A stretch of 38,171 nt of DNA from Candidatus Woesearchaeota archaeon. GTDB lineage: Archaea; Nanobdellota; Nanobdellia; Woesearchaeales; GCA-2686295. The position numbers were made by a program, and so were the translations under genes. Location of the stretch: positions 1 through 38,171 of the forward strand of contig CALDOJ010000025.1 in the NCBI GenBank assembly GCA_937912225.1. Reading direction: 5' to 3'. The first letter of the stretch is position 1. Each line of letters starts with the position of its first letter. Below are positions 37,272-38,171 of the stretch, one piece after another. The notes beneath the pieces were generated by a model, which was not told the DNA's origin, ran no database searches, and saw nothing but the letters and a program-made list of their open reading frames with translations.

Positions 37272-38171
37272 GATAAAATTAATTTCAACAGTTTTACTAT
37301 TTATGTTAGTAATTAGTTTAGCATCTGCACAATTTCAAACAGCTGAGGATTATTATAGAGCTAACTCTGATGTGTTTGGTTTGTTCTATAATACTAGTGA
37401 TGATGATGATTTTAATAGTCCATCTGCATCACAACCAATTCTTTCTTTTGATGAATCAAAATATTCTAGTCCTGAAGCTTTTATGCTTAAGAAAGTAACT
37501 TATCCTTCTGGAATGGAAATTCGATGGGATTATGAACTGGATGATTGGTATACTTCTAGAGGAGATGCTGAACAGCCTTATCAAGGATTATTGAATTATT
37601 ATACTTATTGGAGGCATAATGGTAATACTGAAGGTTTTGAATGTGAAAGTAATTATGGAGGTGGAGTAAGAGTTAATCAAGAACTTGTTTGTAACGGGTT
37701 TCATTCTTCTGTTAGTACAACCGATCCAAATTGTTATACTATAACTTATGATTATACAATGCCTGAACCTTTATATGATTGTGTAAGTAGAAGTTCAGGA
37801 GCAATTGATTTTGTTCCTGTAAGACAGGCTACTGACAGGGGTATTGCTGAAGCGGATTATGATATTAGAAGACCTTCTCATAAAGGCGGACCTTATACTG
37901 CTGCAAGTGTTCTTTATAACAGAGTAACAGTTTCAAAAGGAGAAGGTAGAGGTAAACAAGTATTTTATTATACAACTGTTGATAGTAATCCTGAAAATAC
38001 TTATGGGGCTATTGATTTTAAAGCTATGGATGGTGAGAGTGGGCTTGGATCATATTTTGAAGGTAAGTATTGTGATAGTTATGATTTCTTTGGTTGCGAA
38101 GCAGCAGTTGATGAAAGTTGGCAAAGAGGACTTGAATATTTAGTTGAGACTTATGATGCTAATGGTAAACT
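37264..38171 (+). CDS. Secreted Rhs/YD-type shell protein, 5' part (runs off the window)
   Basis: A frame open for at least 302 codons from a GTG at 37264 (overlaps the previous stop by 8 bp). The start gives a clean signal peptide: FKIKLISTVLLFMLVISLASAQ. The mature part includes LKKVTYPSGMEIRWDYELDD, GGGVRVNQEL, YNRVTVSKGEGRGKQVFYYTT and ESWQRGLEYLVETYD, which follow the order of Bacteroidetes-type Rhs/YD proteins (TKITYPTGG-, GGLRI-, YSxVTV-G-TVYxF). So it appears to continue the shell begun by the 34191 gene, but as a separately secreted protein. Truncated by the window end. The ATG at 37303 would destroy the signal peptide. Confidence 0.7.
   Translation, partial: MFKIKLISTVLLFMLVISLASAQFQTAEDYYRANSDVFGLFYNTSDDDDFNSPSASQPILSFDESKYSSPEAFMLKKVTYPSGMEIRWDYELDDWYTSRGDAEQPYQGLLNYYTYWRHNGNTEGFECESNYGGGVRVNQELVCNGFHSSVSTTDPNCYTITYDYTMPEPLYDCVSRSSGAIDFVPVRQATDRGIAEADYDIRRPSHKGGPYTAASVLYNRVTVSKGEGRGKQVFYYTTVDSNPENTYGAIDFKAMDGESGLGSYFEGKYCDSYDFFGCEAAVDESWQRGLEYLVETYDANGK

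Noticed and set aside
37261..37275. Frameshift joining the 34191 and 37264 genes into one Rhs protein
   Set aside because: The second frame begins with a full signal peptide after the GTG at 37264, which a simple frameshift would not create. Raw-read checks would settle it.
1..38171. tRNA/rRNA genes, CRISPR arrays, insertion sequences, integrase or att sites
   Set aside because: I found no GC-rich cloverleaf-like segment, no regularly spaced repeats and no transposase or integrase motifs in any frame.

Overview
The window looks like chromosomal DNA from a low-GC DPANN-type archaeon (Woesearchaeota/Pacearchaeota-like; lineage is inferred). Archaeal markers are a class I CCA-adding enzyme, transcription factor S, Taw1 (wyosine) with two iron-sulfur cysteine sets, a geranylgeranyl-reductase-type flavoprotein, a TrmB regulator, a tandem Lrp-like regulator and a Ser/His signal peptidase. 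Many first genes have an AT-rich TATA box centred about 24-29 nt before the ATG (leaderless transcripts). Genes inside operons use GGTG/GAGG-type Shine-Dalgarno sites or ATGA overlaps. No tRNA, rRNA, CRISPR array or transposase was seen.

Layout: 1-5.5 kb holds small membrane or secreted proteins, signal peptidase, TFS, a zinc ribbon, a GGR-family reductase and a DUF167 protein. 5.5-9.9 kb is a deoxynucleotide block: a P-loop kinase/dCMP deaminase fusion facing an operon of a double-length ThyX, a dTMP kinase-like protein and a deoxynucleoside kinase. Together these could run dCMP to dUMP to dTMP to dTDP plus salvage. An NrdG-like radical SAM protein and a TIM-barrel protein follow. 12.3-15.3 kb is a two-gene operon of a NucS-like PD-(D/E)XK protein and a beta-CASP/RNase J-like protein with eroded metal ligands. 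15.4-25.5 kb holds Taw1, TrmB facing a small secreted-protein gene plus an FkbO/Hyg5-type chorismatase homologue, a metallophosphoesterase, a tandem Lrp regulator, an overlapping ATP-grasp/glutamine amidotransferase pair, an orphan protein and a MoxR-VWA pair. DUF368 and CCA-adding enzyme genes follow.

27.7-38.2 kb appears to be one long surface/secretion operon. It encodes membrane proteins with a repeated C-x11-C motif, a secreted Ig-like protein, an ABC-2 type exporter (permease and ATPase), and at least three separately secreted proteins that together resemble pieces of one Rhs/SpvB-type shell. The last gene runs off the window. This block is my main candidate for an undescribed system. 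Others are the tandem ThyX whose two halves keep complementary parts of the active site, and the NucS-like/degenerate RNase J pair.

All family assignments come from reading motifs in the sequence; no database search was run.
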